From Candidatus Thiobius zoothamnicola (GTDB lineage: Bacteria > Pseudomonadota > Gammaproteobacteria > Chromatiales > Chromatiaceae): 64,000 nucleotides of DNA. Both the position numbers and the translations under genes were made by a program. The notes beneath the pieces are model-generated. The model ran no database searches, had not been told where the DNA came from, and saw only the letters and a program-made list of their open reading frames with translations. The stretch spans positions 1-64,000 of the forward strand of contig JAPQLC010000004.1 in assembly GCA_030826945.1 (NCBI GenBank). The letters are read 5' to 3'. Shown here piece after piece: positions 34,941 to 46,481 of the stretch (positions are counted from its first letter, which is position 1; each line of letters begins with the position of its first letter).

Positions 34941-37900
34941 GTGCTTAGAAACTTGAAAACGTTGATTGCTAGCCTGATTGGCGTAGGGATTACCATAATT
35001 GGATATCAATATATGGTGACTGGCCAGGAGCACAGAGAAAATTATCAAACATCACAGGATCGCTCCAATTATTTGGAGAAAAAACTCCAGAAAAAGCTGA
35101 ATACGCCCAAACCTTATGATAAACCGAAAGAGGCAATGCAGTATTACGTGGATCAGCGTAAACCAATAGGTGCAACCAACATCCCTGTTCAACTTTACCA
35201 AACAGCACGTCAACAAATGAACGACATGCCCAGACTGAATTCCAGTCAAAATCTGCTCTTACCTAGCATTAACGAAAGCAGTCTGCCGAGCGCATTAGCT
35301 AATGAAAAAACAAGCGCTAATTTCTCAAACTGGAACTCCTTAGGACCTGGTAATGTCGGTGGACGCACACGTACTTTGGCAATTAACCCAAGTTCACCGG
35401 ATACGATGTACACTGCTGGAGTTGCCGGAGGTATTTGGAAAACCACAAATGGCGGATCCAGTTGGTCTCCCCTGAATGATTTGATGAATAACATGGCGGT
35501 AACCACTATCATTATTGATCCAAATAATCACGACACATTATATGCTGGCACAGGGGAGGGGTTTTTCAATATCGATGCAGTGCGTGGCGACGGCATATTC
35601 AAAAGCACGGATGCCGGCTTAACTTGGACACATTTAGATACAACATCAAATAACCCAGATTTTCACTACGTAAATAAACTGGCCATCAACTCGCATAATC
35701 CTAACCAAGTTTATACGGCTACTCGCGCTGGCGTTTTTCGTTCAATAGATGGCGGAGCTTCTTGGGTGAAAACACTTGCCAGTAATAATATTCACGATGT
35801 AGGGTGCCTGGACTTACAGATCCGCACAGACAACCCCAATGTTCTAATAACATCATGTGGCAGCTTTTATCAAAGTACAGTTTATCGTTCAACTGACGGC
35901 GGAAATAGCTGGTCCAGCGTACTAACTGAACCTAGCATGGGCCGCGTATCTCTGACAATTGCCCCATCCGACCAGGATGTCATGTATGCATTGTCAGCAA
36001 CAAATTATTCTACTCCTGGAAATTACCGTTTCGGCTTACATGCGGTATTCAAATCCACTGATAGTGGCGCTACATGGGTAGCTACAGTACGTAATTCAGA
36101 TAGCAATAAACTAAACACCGTATTATTAACTAATGTTCTATACGCTTACTTTAATAACTGCAATGGTAGTTCCGACATATATATTAACCAAGGTTGGTAC
36201 GATAATATTATCGCAGTTGACCCAATAGATCCAAATATTGTTTGGGCTGGCGGCATTGATTTATTTCGCTCTGATGATGGCGGCACCAATTGGGGAATTG
36301 CTTCTTATTGGTGGACAAATAACAGTTCCGCATCCTATGCACATGCCGACCAACACGGTATTTATTTTCACCCAGATTATGATGGCTCAACCAACAAAAC
36401 AGCTTTTTTCAGCCACGATGGTGGACTCTCACGTACTTTAGATGCACGTGCCAGTACGCAAACTAATCCTTGTAACGCCCCAGCCTCAAGTGGATTTGAA
36501 TATACCAGTTTAAACAACAATTACGCGGTGACCCAATTTTACCATGGACTAGCCTATCCAGATGGAACAACCTTTTTTGGCGGTACTCAAGATAACGGCA
36601 CTATTCGCGGTACAACAAGCGGCGGCATGATCTGGAGTGAAATACTTGGCGGCGATGGAGGTTACGTTGCCGTTGACCCTGACAATACCAACAATTTGTT
36701 CGCCGAATCTCAGTATCGCAACCTCGTAAAATCTGTTAATGGGGGTTCTAACTTCAATCAAGCAGTATCAGGCATTTCTGAATCAACCAATAATTTTTCT
36801 TTTATCACACCCTATATATTAGATCCCAATAATCCACAAATTTTGTGGATAGGCGGGAAAACTCTCTGGAAAACAATCGATCAAGCGAACAACTGGTTTC
36901 AAGCAAGTACGACGGATATGTTGTCTCGCTCAGCAAGTGCTTGGGCTGTCGCAATTGGTGACTCCAATTATGTTGCAGTAGGGGATGAAAATGGTGAGAT
37001 TCACTATACCACTAATGCCAACTCAACCAATTCCAGCACCGACTGGCCATCAAGCCAGCCAGCTAATGGAGTCATCTCATCGCTAACCTACGCCCCCAAC
37101 GATAAAAAAGTTTTATACGCCACTTACTCCACTTTTGGCCAAGATCACATTTGGAAAAGTACGAATAGTGGAGCAAGCTGGACAGCTATTGACAACCGTG
37201 GTTCAGCTAATGGCATACCAGATATACCTGTACATACCTTAGCAATTGATCCTAGTGATTCAACACGTTTGTTTGCAGGCACTGATCTTGGCATATTTGT
37301 TAGCAACGACGGTGGTAGTAACTGGGCTGTGGAAAATACTGGCTTTACCAATACTGTCGTCGAAAATTTACAGATCATCCAATCAGACAGCATTAGCACA
37401 CTATTTGCATTTACACATGGAAGAGGGGCCTGGAGCACGACATTAGCAACCTCAACGGACACCACGCCGGACGCATTCAGTTTCACTGACCAAACCGATG
37501 TGGAGCGATCCACACCCATCACCTCCAATGCGATTACCGTCTCCGGGATCAACAGCGCCGCCGCTATTTCGGTCAACAATGGCGAATACCGCATCAATAA
37601 CGGCAGCTTCACCAGCACGACCGGCACGGTAGCGAATGGCAATACCGTGCAAGTCCGTCACACGTCTTCAGACAGTTTCAGTACAACAACGGATACGGTG
37701 TTAACCATCGGTGGCGTTAGCGATACCTTCACCTCCACCACGCTAGCAATCGATACCACACCAGACGCATTCAGTTTCACTGACCAAACCGATGTAGGGC
37801 GATCCACACCCATCACCTCCAATGCGATTACCATCTCCGGGATCAACAGCGCCACCGCCATTTCGGTCAACAATGGCGAATACCGCATCAATAACGGCGG

Positions 37901-39221
37901 CTTCACCAGCACGACCGGCACGGTAGCGAATGGCGATACCGTGCAAGTCCGTCACACGTCTTCAGGCAGTTTCAGTACGACAACGGATACGGTGTTAACC
38001 ATCGGTGGGGTTAGCGATACCTTCACCTCCACCACGCTAGCAATCGATACCACACCAGACGCATTCAGTTTCACTGACCAAACCGATGTAGGGCGATCCA
38101 CACCCATCACCTCCAATGCGATTACCGTCTCCGGGATCAACAGTGCCGCCGCCATTTCGGTCAGCAATGGCGAATACCGCATCAATAACGGCGGCTTCAC
38201 CAACACGACCGGCACGGTAGCGAATAGCGATACCGTGCAAGTCCGTCACACATCTTCAGGCAGTTTCAGTACGACAACGGATACGGTGTTAACCATCGGT
38301 GGCGTTAGCGATACCTTCACCTCCACCACATTGCCGGATACGACCCCGGATGCATTCAGTTTCACTGACCAAACCGATGTGGAGCGATCCACACCCATCA
38401 CCTCCAATGCGATTACCGTCTCCGGGATCAACAGCGCCACCGCCATTTCGGTCAACAATGGCGAATACCGCATCAATAACGGCAATTTCACCAGCACGAC
38501 CGGCACAGTCGCCAATGGTGATACCGTGCAAGTCCGTCACACGTCATCTGATAGTTATGGCACTGTCGGCACATCGACAGACACAATCTTAACGATCGGC
38601 GGAGTCAGTGACACTTTCACCTCCACCACGCTTCCGGATACTGATGGCGATGGTTCGCCGGATAACCAAGATACCAATCCAAATGATGCCGGGGTTGCTG
38701 GCGTTGGGAGTTCGGATGAAGAAAAAATCACCATAGAGGCCCCAGGCATGACGCTCAGCGATGTGAAAACAGAAACGGAGGATTCAGTGAGTACCACAAA
38801 TAAACCGGATGACTACCAAGTCGTTGGCGAGATCCTCAGCTACAAAATCAATGGCATTAGTCATGGCGCGACCGTCGAAATTACTTTGACTTACCCCAAT
38901 GCGCTCGGCTCTAACAGCAAAATCTATAAAATTGATGCAAATGGCTTTACTGAGTTCCCCAATGCTGTCATTGCAGGCAACACAGCCACTTTGACATTAG
39001 TGGATGGCGGCTCAGGCGATGCGGATGGCGTCGCTAATGGCGTTATTGAAGATCCAGTCGCCGTTATGGAACCGTCCAATTCCAACAACGACAGCAGCAG
39101 CAATGGCGAAAGTGGTGGTGGCGGTTCAATCGATCTGTTGCTGTTAATCATGCTGTTAGCTTCCGTATTGACGCATTACCGTTGGGCCAGGCTTTCACAG
39201 ATGAAAACTGCATCAAATTAG
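34941..39221 (+). CDS. Giant exported beta-propeller protein with GlyGly-CTERM tail
   Basis: Protein of 1426 residues. A hydrophobic signal or anchor (about 3-27) is followed by a sortilin/VPS10-like beta-propeller of BNR-type repeats (about 130-830; many S-x-D-x-G-x-x-W turns such as SSNDGGSNW). Then come four near-identical tandem repeats of about 98 residues (840-1232), a calcium-binding TDGDGSPDNQDTNP stretch, a choice-of-anchor U-like beta domain and a C-terminal Gly-rich hydrophobic tail (GGGGSIDLLLLIMLLASV) with a basic end. The tail is of the GlyGly-CTERM class cleaved by rhombosortase, whose gene follows. GTG 34941 is preferred: AAGGGA lies six bases upstream. The protein is probably exported, cleaved and left on the cell surface. 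Confidence 0.85.
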   Translation: MLRNLKTLIASLIGVGITIIGYQYMVTGQEHRENYQTSQDRSNYLEKKLQKKLNTPKPYDKPKEAMQYYVDQRKPIGATNIPVQLYQTARQQMNDMPRLNSSQNLLLPSINESSLPSALANEKTSANFSNWNSLGPGNVGGRTRTLAINPSSPDTMYTAGVAGGIWKTTNGGSSWSPLNDLMNNMAVTTIIIDPNNHDTLYAGTGEGFFNIDAVRGDGIFKSTDAGLTWTHLDTTSNNPDFHYVNKLAINSHNPNQVYTATRAGVFRSIDGGASWVKTLASNNIHDVGCLDLQIRTDNPNVLITSCGSFYQSTVYRSTDGGNSWSSVLTEPSMGRVSLTIAPSDQDVMYALSATNYSTPGNYRFGLHAVFKSTDSGATWVATVRNSDSNKLNTVLLTNVLYAYFNNCNGSSDIYINQGWYDNIIAVDPIDPNIVWAGGIDLFRSDDGGTNWGIASYWWTNNSSASYAHADQHGIYFHPDYDGSTNKTAFFSHDGGLSRTLDARASTQTNPCNAPASSGFEYTSLNNNYAVTQFYHGLAYPDGTTFFGGTQDNGTIRGTTSGGMIWSEILGGDGGYVAVDPDNTNNLFAESQYRNLVKSVNGGSNFNQAVSGISESTNNFSFITPYILDPNNPQILWIGGKTLWKTIDQANNWFQASTTDMLSRSASAWAVAIGDSNYVAVGDENGEIHYTTNANSTNSSTDWPSSQPANGVISSLTYAPNDKKVLYATYSTFGQDHIWKSTNSGASWTAIDNRGSANGIPDIPVHTLAIDPSDSTRLFAGTDLGIFVSNDGGSNWAVENTGFTNTVVENLQIIQSDSISTLFAFTHGRGAWSTTLATSTDTTPDAFSFTDQTDVERSTPITSNAITVSGINSAAAISVNNGEYRINNGSFTSTTGTVANGNTVQVRHTSSDSFSTTTDTVLTIGGVSDTFTSTTLAIDTTPDAFSFTDQTDVGRSTPITSNAITISGINSATAISVNNGEYRINNGGFTSTTGTVANGDTVQVRHTSSGSFSTTTDTVLTIGGVSDTFTSTTLAIDTTPDAFSFTDQTDVGRSTPITSNAITVSGINSAAAISVSNGEYRINNGGFTNTTGTVANSDTVQVRHTSSGSFSTTTDTVLTIGGVSDTFTSTTLPDTTPDAFSFTDQTDVERSTPITSNAITVSGINSATAISVNNGEYRINNGNFTSTTGTVANGDTVQVRHTSSDSYGTVGTSTDTILTIGGVSDTFTSTTLPDTDGDGSPDNQDTNPNDAGVAGVGSSDEEKITIEAPGMTLSDVKTETEDSVSTTNKPDDYQVVGEILSYKINGISHGATVEITLTYPNALGSNSKIYKIDANGFTEFPNAVIAGNTATLTLVDGGSGDADGVANGVIEDPVAVMEPSNSNNDSSSNGESGGGGSIDLLLLIMLLASVLTHYRWARLSQMKTASN
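37458..38636 (+). repeat. Four tandem in-gene repeats of about 294 bp
   Basis: Units begin at 37458, 37752, 38046 and 38337 and are 294, 294, 291 and 300 bp long. They encode repeats starting DTTPDAFSFTDQTDV, and nucleotide identity between them is very high by eye. They lie inside the giant surface-protein gene; recombination between them could alter the length of the protein. Confidence 0.9.
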
Positions 39222-39258
39222 ATCATCTGCAGAAGGTGTCATCATTCAACGGATCGCT

Positions 39259-39828
39259 TTGATAGTCGGCTTATCCGGCGTGATGCTTACCCTTGCAATC
39301 GCCGGTTTTGATCAAGACTCCATCCTGGCCTACCAACGCCCATCCATTATGGCAGGCCAGTTCTGGCGTTTGTTGACGGCGCATTTCATACACTTGAATC
39401 TCATACACGCTCTGTTGAATCTGGCGGTTCTGCCTTTCATCCTGTATCTGGCCACGCAAAATAACATGGCCATACAGTCTTTATTCGCCGCCATCATTTT
39501 ATGCCCTTTCGGCATCAGCCTCGGCTTATGGCATTTCTCGCCGGATATCACTTGGTATGTGGGCTTCTCCGGCGTCATCCATGGCTTATTATTAGTCACT
39601 CTACTCTTTGGATTGCCACAGCACTTTCTTTTGAGTACGGTGATACTGGTATTTTTAGCTTTGAAAATTTACTTGGAGCAGCATTTCCATTTAACCCATG
39701 CAACCCATTACCTGGATCACCCAGTGATTTATGATGCCCATTTATATGGCGCAATAACGGGCTTGATCATTTATGGTTTCGTCTCCCTGTACCAGAAATT
39801 GAGATCACTACCCAACTCATCTCAATAG
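39259..39828 (+). CDS. rrtA: Rhombosortase (rhomboid-family intramembrane protease)
   Basis: Protein of 189 residues with six hydrophobic helices. The rhomboid protease pattern is visible: GQFWRLLTAHFIHLNLIHALLN near the N-terminus, the catalytic Ser104 in GFSGVIHG, and the catalytic His161 in DAHLYGAITG. Rhombosortases process proteins with a GlyGly-CTERM tail, and the gene immediately upstream ends in one. The start is uncertain: TTG 39259 is taken, but an ATT at 39244 has a better site (AGAAGG). No ATG is available, and coupling to the upstream gene is likely. Confidence 0.85.
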   Translation: MIVGLSGVMLTLAIAGFDQDSILAYQRPSIMAGQFWRLLTAHFIHLNLIHALLNLAVLPFILYLATQNNMAIQSLFAAIILCPFGISLGLWHFSPDITWYVGFSGVIHGLLLVTLLFGLPQHFLLSTVILVFLALKIYLEQHFHLTHATHYLDHPVIYDAHLYGAITGLIIYGFVSLYQKLRSLPNSSQ

Positions 39829-39835
39829 CGACTGA

Positions 39836-42001
39836 TCAGGCTGGCGTCAGATTAGCGTACGCCACAACCAGCCATTTCACGCCAACCGATTCAAAATTCA
39901 CCTGAAGCCGCGCGCTGCTTCCTTGTCCTTCCGCATTCAACACCACGCCTTCACCAAACTTGGGATGGCTGACATGCTGACCCAGTTGAAAGCCCGTCTC
40001 CGCACTGGCATGCGCCGCCTGATGGCTGGCTGGCGCATAAGGACGCGATACATGAGGCCGGGCGCGGATTTCTTCCAGAACCTCAGCCGGTATCTCACGC
40101 AGAAAACGCGAGGGCAATGGATAAGTCTCGCTGCCACGAATACGGCGACTTTCCGCATAGGACAGATACAAACGCTGCATCGCCCGAGTCATGCCGACAT
40201 AACACAAACGGCGTTCCTCTTCGAGTTTCTCCGGGTCGTCGGCAGACATGCTATGCGGAAACAAGCCCTCTTCCACGCCGCCGATAAAGACCGTATCGAA
40301 CTCCAACCCTTTCGCGCTGTGTAGCGTCATCAATTGTACGCAGTCTTCATACTCTTCCGCTTGGTGTTCGCCCGCCTCCAGTGCCGTATGCGCTAAAAAA
40401 GCATCCAGTTCGCTTCCTTCCTCTTCGGCTGACTCATAGCTGAACTGACGACTGGCATTGACTAATTCATCCAGGTTTTCCAGTCGATCAGCCCCTTTGC
40501 CATCGCGCGATTTTTCAACATGCTGGCGTAATTTAGCCGCATCAATCACCTGGCTGATTTGCTCAGCCAATGCCATATCAGCCACCTGCCCGGCGGTTTC
40601 TTCAATCAACTGGAGAAAACCCCGTAGCGCGCTGCTGGCGCGCGGCGTCATTTTACCGCCACGCAATAAATCCTGAGTGGCTTGCCACAAGGAGCAACCA
40701 AAATCACGCGCATGGGCACGAATGGATTCAACCGTTTTGGGACCAATACCACGCGGCGGCTGATTAACCACGCGTTCAAATGAAGGATCGTCATGCCGTT
40801 TACCGACCAAACGCAGATAAGCCAATGCATCCTTGATTTCAGCGCGCTCGAAGAAGCGTAGTCCGCCATACACTTTGTAAGGGATGCCAAATTGAATCAG
40901 CGATTCTTCAAACAAACGGGACTGCGCGGTGGTGCGATACAGAATCGCCATATCCGTCCGCTTGGCACCACTTTCAACTGCTTCCTGAATCCGATTGACC
41001 ACGAAGCGGGCTTCGTCAATTTCATTAAAAGCGCCATACAATCGAATCGGTTCGCCAGCCCCGTCATCCGTCCATAAATGCTTGCCCAGACGGGTTGGGT
41101 TGTTGGCGATCACCGCATTCGCGGCATTGAGTATGTTGCTGGTCGAACGATAATTTTGTTCGAGCCGAATCATTTTCGCGTTCGGATAATGGGTTTGGAA
41201 TTCCTGAATATTCTCCACCCGGGCGCCACGCCAACCATAGATGGATTGATCATCATCACCCACCACAAACAAACGCTCCTGCTGACCCGCCAGAGAACGC
41301 AGCCAGGCATATTGAATATTATTGGTATCCTGGAATTCGTCCACCAACACAGCATTGAACCTGGCCTGATAGTGTTGCAATACCTCGGGTTGATCACGCC
41401 ATAACTCATGCGCGCGCAGCAATAATTCGGCAAAATCAATCACACCAGAGCGCTCGCAAGCGGCCTCATATTCACGATAGATTGCAATCATCTGACGCTG
41501 ATACGGGTTATTGCCATGATCCAGATGACCCGATCGCAAACCTTCGTCTTTATTGTGATTGATAAACCATTGCGCCTGGCGTGGCGGCCACTTGGCATCA
41601 TCCAAGTTCATTTCACGGATGATCCGCTTGACCAACCGGTGCTGGTCATCACTATCCAGAATCTGAAAACCCTGCGGCAACTTCGCCTCCTGCCAATGGG
41701 CGCGTAGCAGGCGATGCGCCAGACCATGGAAAGTGCCGACCCACATGCCACCAATCGGCTGGCCGAGCAATTCTTCAATCCGCTGCCTCATCTCGCGCGC
41801 CGCTTTGTTGGTGAAAGTCACCGCCAAAATGCCCCAGGGTGAGAGTCCTTCAACCTGGATCAGCCAGGCGATGCGATGCACCAGCACGCGCGTCTTGCCT
41901 GAACCTGCCCCGGCCAACACCAACGTACTGCCAATCGGCGCTGTGACTGCTTCGCGCTGGGCGTCGTTCAGTCCGTCAATCAGATACGTCACGTCCATCA
42001 T
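39836..42001 (-). CDS. uvrD: DNA helicase II (UvrD)
   Basis: Superfamily 1A 3'-5' helicase of 721 residues, the same size as E. coli UvrD (720). Walker A GAGSGKT, motif II DEFQDTN, motif [17 protein letters not shown], motif [10 protein letters not shown] and motif [14 protein letters not shown] are all present. It acts in nucleotide excision and mismatch repair. The C-terminal 60 residues hold a Tudor-like fold ([11 protein letters not shown]). Its ATG overlaps the aroE stop (ATGA); it converges with rhombosortase. Confidence 0.95.
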   Translation of the reverse strand: MMDVTYLIDGLNDAQREAVTAPIGSTLVLAGAGSGKTRVLVHRIAWLIQVEGLSPWGILAVTFTNKAAREMRQRIEELLGQPIGGMWVGTFHGLAHRLLRAHWQEAKLPQGFQILDSDDQHRLVKRIIREMNLDDAKWPPRQAQWFINHNKDEGLRSGHLDHGNNPYQRQMIAIYREYEAACERSGVIDFAELLLRAHELWRDQPEVLQHYQARFNAVLVDEFQDTNNIQYAWLRSLAGQQERLFVVGDDDQSIYGWRGARVENIQEFQTHYPNAKMIRLEQNYRSTSNILNAANAVIANNPTRLGKHLWTDDGAGEPIRLYGAFNEIDEARFVVNRIQEAVESGAKRTDMAILYRTTAQSRLFEESLIQFGIPYKVYGGLRFFERAEIKDALAYLRLVGKRHDDPSFERVVNQPPRGIGPKTVESIRAHARDFGCSLWQATQDLLRGGKMTPRASSALRGFLQLIEETAGQVADMALAEQISQVIDAAKLRQHVEKSRDGKGADRLENLDELVNASRQFSYESAEEEGSELDAFLAHTALEAGEHQAEEYEDCVQLMTLHSAKGLEFDTVFIGGVEEGLFPHSMSADDPEKLEEERRLCYVGMTRAMQRLYLSYAESRRIRGSETYPLPSRFLREIPAEVLEEIRARPHVSRPYAPASHQAAHASAETGFQLGQHVSHPKFGEGVVLNAEGQGSSARLQVNFESVGVKWLVVAYANLTPA

Positions 42002-42813
42002 TCAGCCGCTCTCAATGCTTGCATGACAGATTCGGTTTCCGGTCTGACGCCACGCCATAAATCAAAAGACTCGGCGGCCTGCTCAACCAACATACCCAAC
42101 CCATCCAACGCTTTACCCGCTTGATGCTGCCGACCCCAACGCACGAACGCGGTCGGTTCGCTGGCGTACATCATGTCGTAAGTCCAGCCACCTTGCGCCA
42201 GACAACTTGCCGGTATGGGCGGAACTTCGCCTTGCAAACCCGCCGCCGTGCCATTAATGATCAAATCAAACGACTGACCCTTTAATTCATCGAACCCGCC
42301 AGCAGATACCCGCTCATCGTTCGTCAGTTTGGCCAGGTCCTGCGCTTTGCCAAGAGTACGATTGGCAATCATGATATTGGCCGGATGAGTTTGTAACAGC
42401 AGTAATAACACGCCGCGTGACGCACCACCCGCTCCAAGCAGCAGAATACGCTTGGCGGTAAAATCAAATTGATGCCGTTCGGCCAGATCGCGCACCAAGC
42501 CGACGCCGTCTGTATTATCGCCGTGCAACCCGCCATGGCTGGCGATCAAGGTATTCACTGCACCAGCCGCCTGCGCCCGCTCGCTAAGTTGATCGGCCAA
42601 AGCAAACGCCTGTTCCTTGAAGGGTACGGTCACATTCAGTCCCTTGCCCCCGGCAGCGATGAACGCGCGCACCGTTTCAGCAAATTGGTTCAGATCAGCC
42701 AGGATACGACCATAGACCATATCCTGACCGGTTTGACGGGCAAATGCGCTATGAATAGCCGGTGATTTGGAATGTTCAATCGGATTGCCAATAACAGCGT
42801 ATTGATTGGGCAT
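41998..42813 (-). CDS. aroE: Shikimate dehydrogenase
   Basis: Reduces 3-dehydroshikimate to shikimate with NADPH in the aromatic amino acid pathway. Length of 271 residues matches AroE. Shikimate binding is seen in [12 protein letters not shown] and [11 protein letters not shown] (catalytic Lys), then GDNTDGVG with its catalytic Asp. The NADPH loop is [15 protein letters not shown] overlap couples it to uvrD. Confidence 0.95.
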   Translation of the reverse strand: MPNQYAVIGNPIEHSKSPAIHSAFARQTGQDMVYGRILADLNQFAETVRAFIAAGGKGLNVTVPFKEQAFALADQLSERAQAAGAVNTLIASHGGLHGDNTDGVGLVRDLAERHQFDFTAKRILLLGAGGASRGVLLLLLQTHPANIMIANRTLGKAQDLAKLTNDERVSAGGFDELKGQSFDLIINGTAAGLQGEVPPIPASCLAQGGWTYDMMYASEPTAFVRWGRQHQAGKALDGLGMLVEQAAESFDLWRGVRPETESVMQALRAAE

Positions 42814-42907
42814 ATTGGATAAACGTGATCACCCCAAAGGGCATAATTTATATCGCCCAGAGCGCAGCTCTGGAATGAACAACCGCCTCTCGCCTGCGCA
42901 AACAGGC

Positions 42908-44359
42908 TCAAGCTGGCCGCCACCTTAAATCCAGTTCACGCGCCGCATGCACATCATCCAATCGACGCACAGGCAAAGTATGCGGTGCCGAAGTGACTTT
43001 TTCCGGTTCGTTTTCCGCTTCCTGCTGAATGGCGATCATGGCATCCACAAAACCATCCAAATCTTCCTTGGTCTCCGTTTCGGTCGGCTCAATCAAAAAG
43101 CACTCGGGCACCAACAAAGGGAAGTAGGTGGTCGGTGCATGGTAGCCGTAATCCAGCAAACGCTTGGCGAAATCCATGGCGTTGACGCGCAATTCCTTGG
43201 CTTGCTGCTTTAAAGTGACGATAAATTCATGGGTGGCCCGACGATCAGGATGAGCCAGCGCAAAACCGGCCTGGCGCATTCTGGCCGCCATGTAGTTGGC
43301 GTTCAATGTGGCGTATTCCGCCACGCGAATCATGCCTTCCCGCCCCAACAAACGCGCATAAATATAAGCGCGCAACAAAATACCTGCATTGCCCGCGAAA
43401 GCATGCAACTTGCCAATGGTCTGCGGACACGCTTTTTCAGTCAGCCAGTAATAATCGCCACCATCCTCTTTCGCCACCATGGGTACCGGTAAAAAAGGTT
43501 GCAGACATTTGGATACGCCTACCGGTCCAGCACCAGGACCACCGCCGCCATGCGGGGTGGAGAAGGTCTTGTGCAAATTGATATGAATCGCGTCAAATCC
43601 CATATCGCCAGGCCGGGCCTTACCCAAAATCGCATTCAGGTTAGCGCCGTCGTAATACAACAAACCACCCGCCTCATGCACAAGCCGGGCAATCTCCTGA
43701 ACACTGTGCTCAAATACCCCAACAGTGGAAGGGTTAGTCAGCATAATGCCTGCGGTTTGTGGGCCGAGCACCTTTTTTAAGGCTTCGATATCGACATCCC
43801 CATCCGCTTTCGTCGGTATCTCACGGACTTTATAACCGCACATCACCGCCGTAGCCGGGTTGGTGCCATGCGCGGCGTCCGGCACGATAATCTCGGTGCG
43901 CGCATGATCTTTACGCGCATCATGGTAGGCGCGAATCATCGCCGTGCCAGTGAATTCACCCTGAGCGCCCGCCGATGGCGCCAGAGAGATATCATGCATA
44001 CCGGTCACCGCTTTCAACATTTCCTGCAATTCATACAGGCACCCCATGAATCCCTGACTATGCGATTCGGGTGCATGGGGATGGCGCGCCAACAACCCAG
44101 GCAACATCGCCAGACTGTTGCAGGCACGCGGATTGTATTTCATGGTGCAGGAACCCAATGGATAAAAATGGGTGTCAATCGAGAAATTCTTTTGCGACAG
44201 GCGGGTGTAATGGCGCACCGCCTGCATTTCAGACACTTCGGGTAAGGCCGGTAAGGCTTTACGCCGGAACTCAGCAGGTATCGCATCCAATACGGGAGAG
44301 ACATCAGGCGCTTGCGCCTTGGCGCGACGCCCCGGCTGGGATTGTTCATGAATCAACAT
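42908..44359 (-). CDS. gcvPB: Glycine dehydrogenase (decarboxylating) subunit 2
   Basis: PLP-bearing half of the P-protein of the glycine cleavage system, 483 residues. The PLP lysine lies in [25 protein letters not shown] sequence, and [16 protein letters not shown] ([16 protein letters not shown] here) is the conserved PLP-site segment. It follows tpx on the same strand. Two-gene P-proteins are found in a subset of gammaproteobacteria, while E. coli has one fused GcvP. Confidence 0.95.
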   Translation of the reverse strand: MLIHEQSQPGRRAKAQAPDVSPVLDAIPAEFRRKALPALPEVSEMQAVRHYTRLSQKNFSIDTHFYPLGSCTMKYNPRACNSLAMLPGLLARHPHAPESHSQGFMGCLYELQEMLKAVTGMHDISLAPSAGAQGEFTGTAMIRAYHDARKDHARTEIIVPDAAHGTNPATAVMCGYKVREIPTKADGDVDIEALKKVLGPQTAGIMLTNPSTVGVFEHSVQEIARLVHEAGGLLYYDGANLNAILGKARPGDMGFDAIHINLHKTFSTPHGGGGPGAGPVGVSKCLQPFLPVPMVAKEDGGDYYWLTEKACPQTIGKLHAFAGNAGILLRAYIYARLLGREGMIRVAEYATLNANYMAARMRQAGFALAHPDRRATHEFIVTLKQQAKELRVNAMDFAKRLLDYGYHAPTTYFPLLVPECFLIEPTETETKEDLDGFVDAMIAIQQEAENEPEKVTSAPHTLPVRRLDDVHAARELDLRWRPA

Positions 44360-44433
44360 GGGAATTTCTCGCTTCCAGAATCAAATTGGGATCGTCAACG
44401 GACAGTGAATCCCGCCGACAACCCAGGGCGGAA

Positions 44434-44934
44434 TCAGTTCAATGCATCAATCGCGGCATCATAACCAGGCTCATCAACGATTTCGGGAACCATTTCGGTA
44501 TGCACGACTTGGTTATCCGCATCCAGCACAACGACGGCGCGCGCCGTAATCCCGGCCAGCGGGCCATCCTGGATCAATACGCCATAATCTTCGGCAAACT
44601 GCTTTGAGCGCATCATCGACAAGGTTTTGACATCCGCAAGGCTTTCTGACTGGCAGAAACGTCCCTGAGCGAAGGGCAAATCCGCTGAAACAATCAACAC
44701 CACGACATCATCACGACCCGCCAAACGCTCGTTAAAGATTTTGGTTGACGCCGCGCAGGTCGGCGTGTCCAGGCTGGGAACGATATTCAGTAATTTCTTT
44801 TTACCCGCATAGTCCTGCAAGCTGCGATCATTCAGGTCAGCGTCAGTCAACACAAAATCAGGGGCCTTGCCGCCAATCGCCGGTAAATCGCCGTTAGTGT
44901 GAATCAGATCACCTTGTAAAGTCACTTGGGCCAT
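44434..44934 (-). CDS. tpx: Thiol peroxidase (Tpx, atypical 2-Cys peroxiredoxin)
   Basis: Reduces hydroperoxides with electrons from thioredoxin. 166 residues, normal for Tpx; the peroxidatic Cys60 lies in DTPTCAAS and the resolving Cys94 in GRFCQSES, the Tpx spacing. No signal peptide, so cytoplasmic here (the E. coli protein has also been placed in the periplasm). It sits inside the glycine cleavage operon, between gcvPA and gcvPB, which is not a usual place for it. Confidence 0.92.
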   Translation of the reverse strand: MAQVTLQGDLIHTNGDLPAIGGKAPDFVLTDADLNDRSLQDYAGKKKLLNIVPSLDTPTCAASTKIFNERLAGRDDVVVLIVSADLPFAQGRFCQSESLADVKTLSMMRSKQFAEDYGVLIQDGPLAGITARAVVVLDADNQVVHTEMVPEIVDEPGYDAAIDALN

Positions 44935-45032
44935 TCAATCTCTCCGTTTTATCGTGAATTCAAAAAATTTCGTCAGGTCACGCCGCTATGCGGCTCCTCC
45001 AATTGGCGTTCAATTGGACACTCCACCTTTAC

Positions 45033-46394
45033 TTAAGCCTGAATGATGCGCTCCAGTTCGGCGGCATATGCATTCATATCCTCATCGGCGCGTTGCTCAG
45101 TCGCGCAAACCAGAATAGCGTCTCCTAACTCCGGGTAATCGGCGTTCAGATCATAACCACCGAGCACATCGTGCGACGCCAACGCACGCAACACATCGTC
45201 AGCAGATAACGGTAAACGCAAAACTTTTTCATGGAACACCGGAGCATTAAACACGGCATCAACGCCATTGATTTGCGTCAACCGGTCGGTCAGATGATGC
45301 GTGTTAGCGTGGCATGCCGCCGCCGTTCTCGCCAGCCCATCACCACCCAACAAAGCCATATGAATCGTCGCGGCCGTCACCAAAAGCCCTTGGTTAGTGC
45401 AGATATTGGAAGTCGCCTTGGAGCGACGGATATGTTGTTCGCGGGCTTGCAAAGTCAGGGTGTAGCCCGGCTTGCCATCCATATCAACCGTTTTTCCGAC
45501 AATACGTCCAGGCATTTGCCGCACCAGCGCCTGAGTTGCGCACATAAAACCGAAATAGGGACCACCGGATGAAAGCGGGGCACCAAGCGGCTGCCCTTCA
45601 CCCACCACGATATCAGCCCCTTGCTCACCCCATTCGCCAAGCGGCTTGAGAACTGACATCGCCAGTGGATTAACCACCCCGATCGCCAGCATATTGTTCG
45701 CCTGTGCCCAATCAGTCAGCGCATCAACTGGCTCCAGCACGCCAAAGAAATTGGGCTGCGGAATGATCAAAGCAGCGAAATCCTGACCCGCATATTGCTC
45801 CAACACGGCCTGATCCGTCTGCCCGGTGGTCATGTCAAACGGCACTTCAACCAACTCAATCTGTTGATTTTTGACGATGGTATTCGCCACTTTACGGTAA
45901 GCCGGATGTAAAGCGCGTGGCATCAGAATACGCTTGGATTTGGACTTACGGTTGCCACGCACCGCCATCAATACCGCTTCAGCGACCGCCGAAGCGCCAT
46001 CATAGAGCGAGGCATTGGACACATCCATCGCCATTAACGCCGTCATCATCGACTGAAACTCATACAACAACTGCAAGGTGCCCTGACTGGCCTCCGCCTG
46101 GTAAGGCGTATAAGCGCTGTAAAACTCACCGCGCGTGGCAATCTGCCAAACCGCCGCCGGAATGTGATGGTCATAGGCACCCGCGCCGATAAAGCAAAGC
46201 GGCTGACCATCTTTACGGGCCGCCTGATGCATGACCCGGCTGATTTCCATTTCAGACAAGCCCTGCGGAATAGCGGACAAATCCTGTACGCGCAGATTCG
46301 ACGGAATCTCATCAAACAGATCATCAATTGAGGAAACCCCAATGGTTTCCAACATGTGTTTTACATCTTGTTCTGTATGCGGAATAAAAGGCAT
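45033..46394 (-). CDS. gcvPA: Glycine dehydrogenase (decarboxylating) subunit 1
   Basis: Small subunit of the split P-protein, 453 residues. [19 protein letters not shown] is the standard start of the family, so ATG 46394 is chosen (AGG nine bases upstream) and the longer frame to 46451 is rejected. Conserved [30 protein letters not shown] and the [11 protein letters not shown] stretch are all seen. It forms a heterotetramer with GcvPB. tpx lies between them. Confidence 0.95.
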   Translation of the reverse strand: MPFIPHTEQDVKHMLETIGVSSIDDLFDEIPSNLRVQDLSAIPQGLSEMEISRVMHQAARKDGQPLCFIGAGAYDHHIPAAVWQIATRGEFYSAYTPYQAEASQGTLQLLYEFQSMMTALMAMDVSNASLYDGASAVAEAVLMAVRGNRKSKSKRILMPRALHPAYRKVANTIVKNQQIELVEVPFDMTTGQTDQAVLEQYAGQDFAALIIPQPNFFGVLEPVDALTDWAQANNMLAIGVVNPLAMSVLKPLGEWGEQGADIVVGEGQPLGAPLSSGGPYFGFMCATQALVRQMPGRIVGKTVDMDGKPGYTLTLQAREQHIRRSKATSNICTNQGLLVTAATIHMALLGGDGLARTAAACHANTHHLTDRLTQINGVDAVFNAPVFHEKVLRLPLSADDVLRALASHDVLGGYDLNADYPELGDAILVCATEQRADEDMNAYAAELERIIQA

Positions 46395-46481
46395 GTTTTT
46401 TAACCTAAATAGCGAGATTGCGCCTTCGTTCTCATGACGACACGCTCTCACAAGATCATTCGGTCATCGAATTTAAATGCA

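Noticed and set aside
37145..38797. Several similar antisense frames of about 70-90 residues across the repeats of the giant surface protein
   Set aside because: They arise only because the 294-bp sense repeats are nearly identical; each copy mirrors the same antisense frame and none has a start site or domain.
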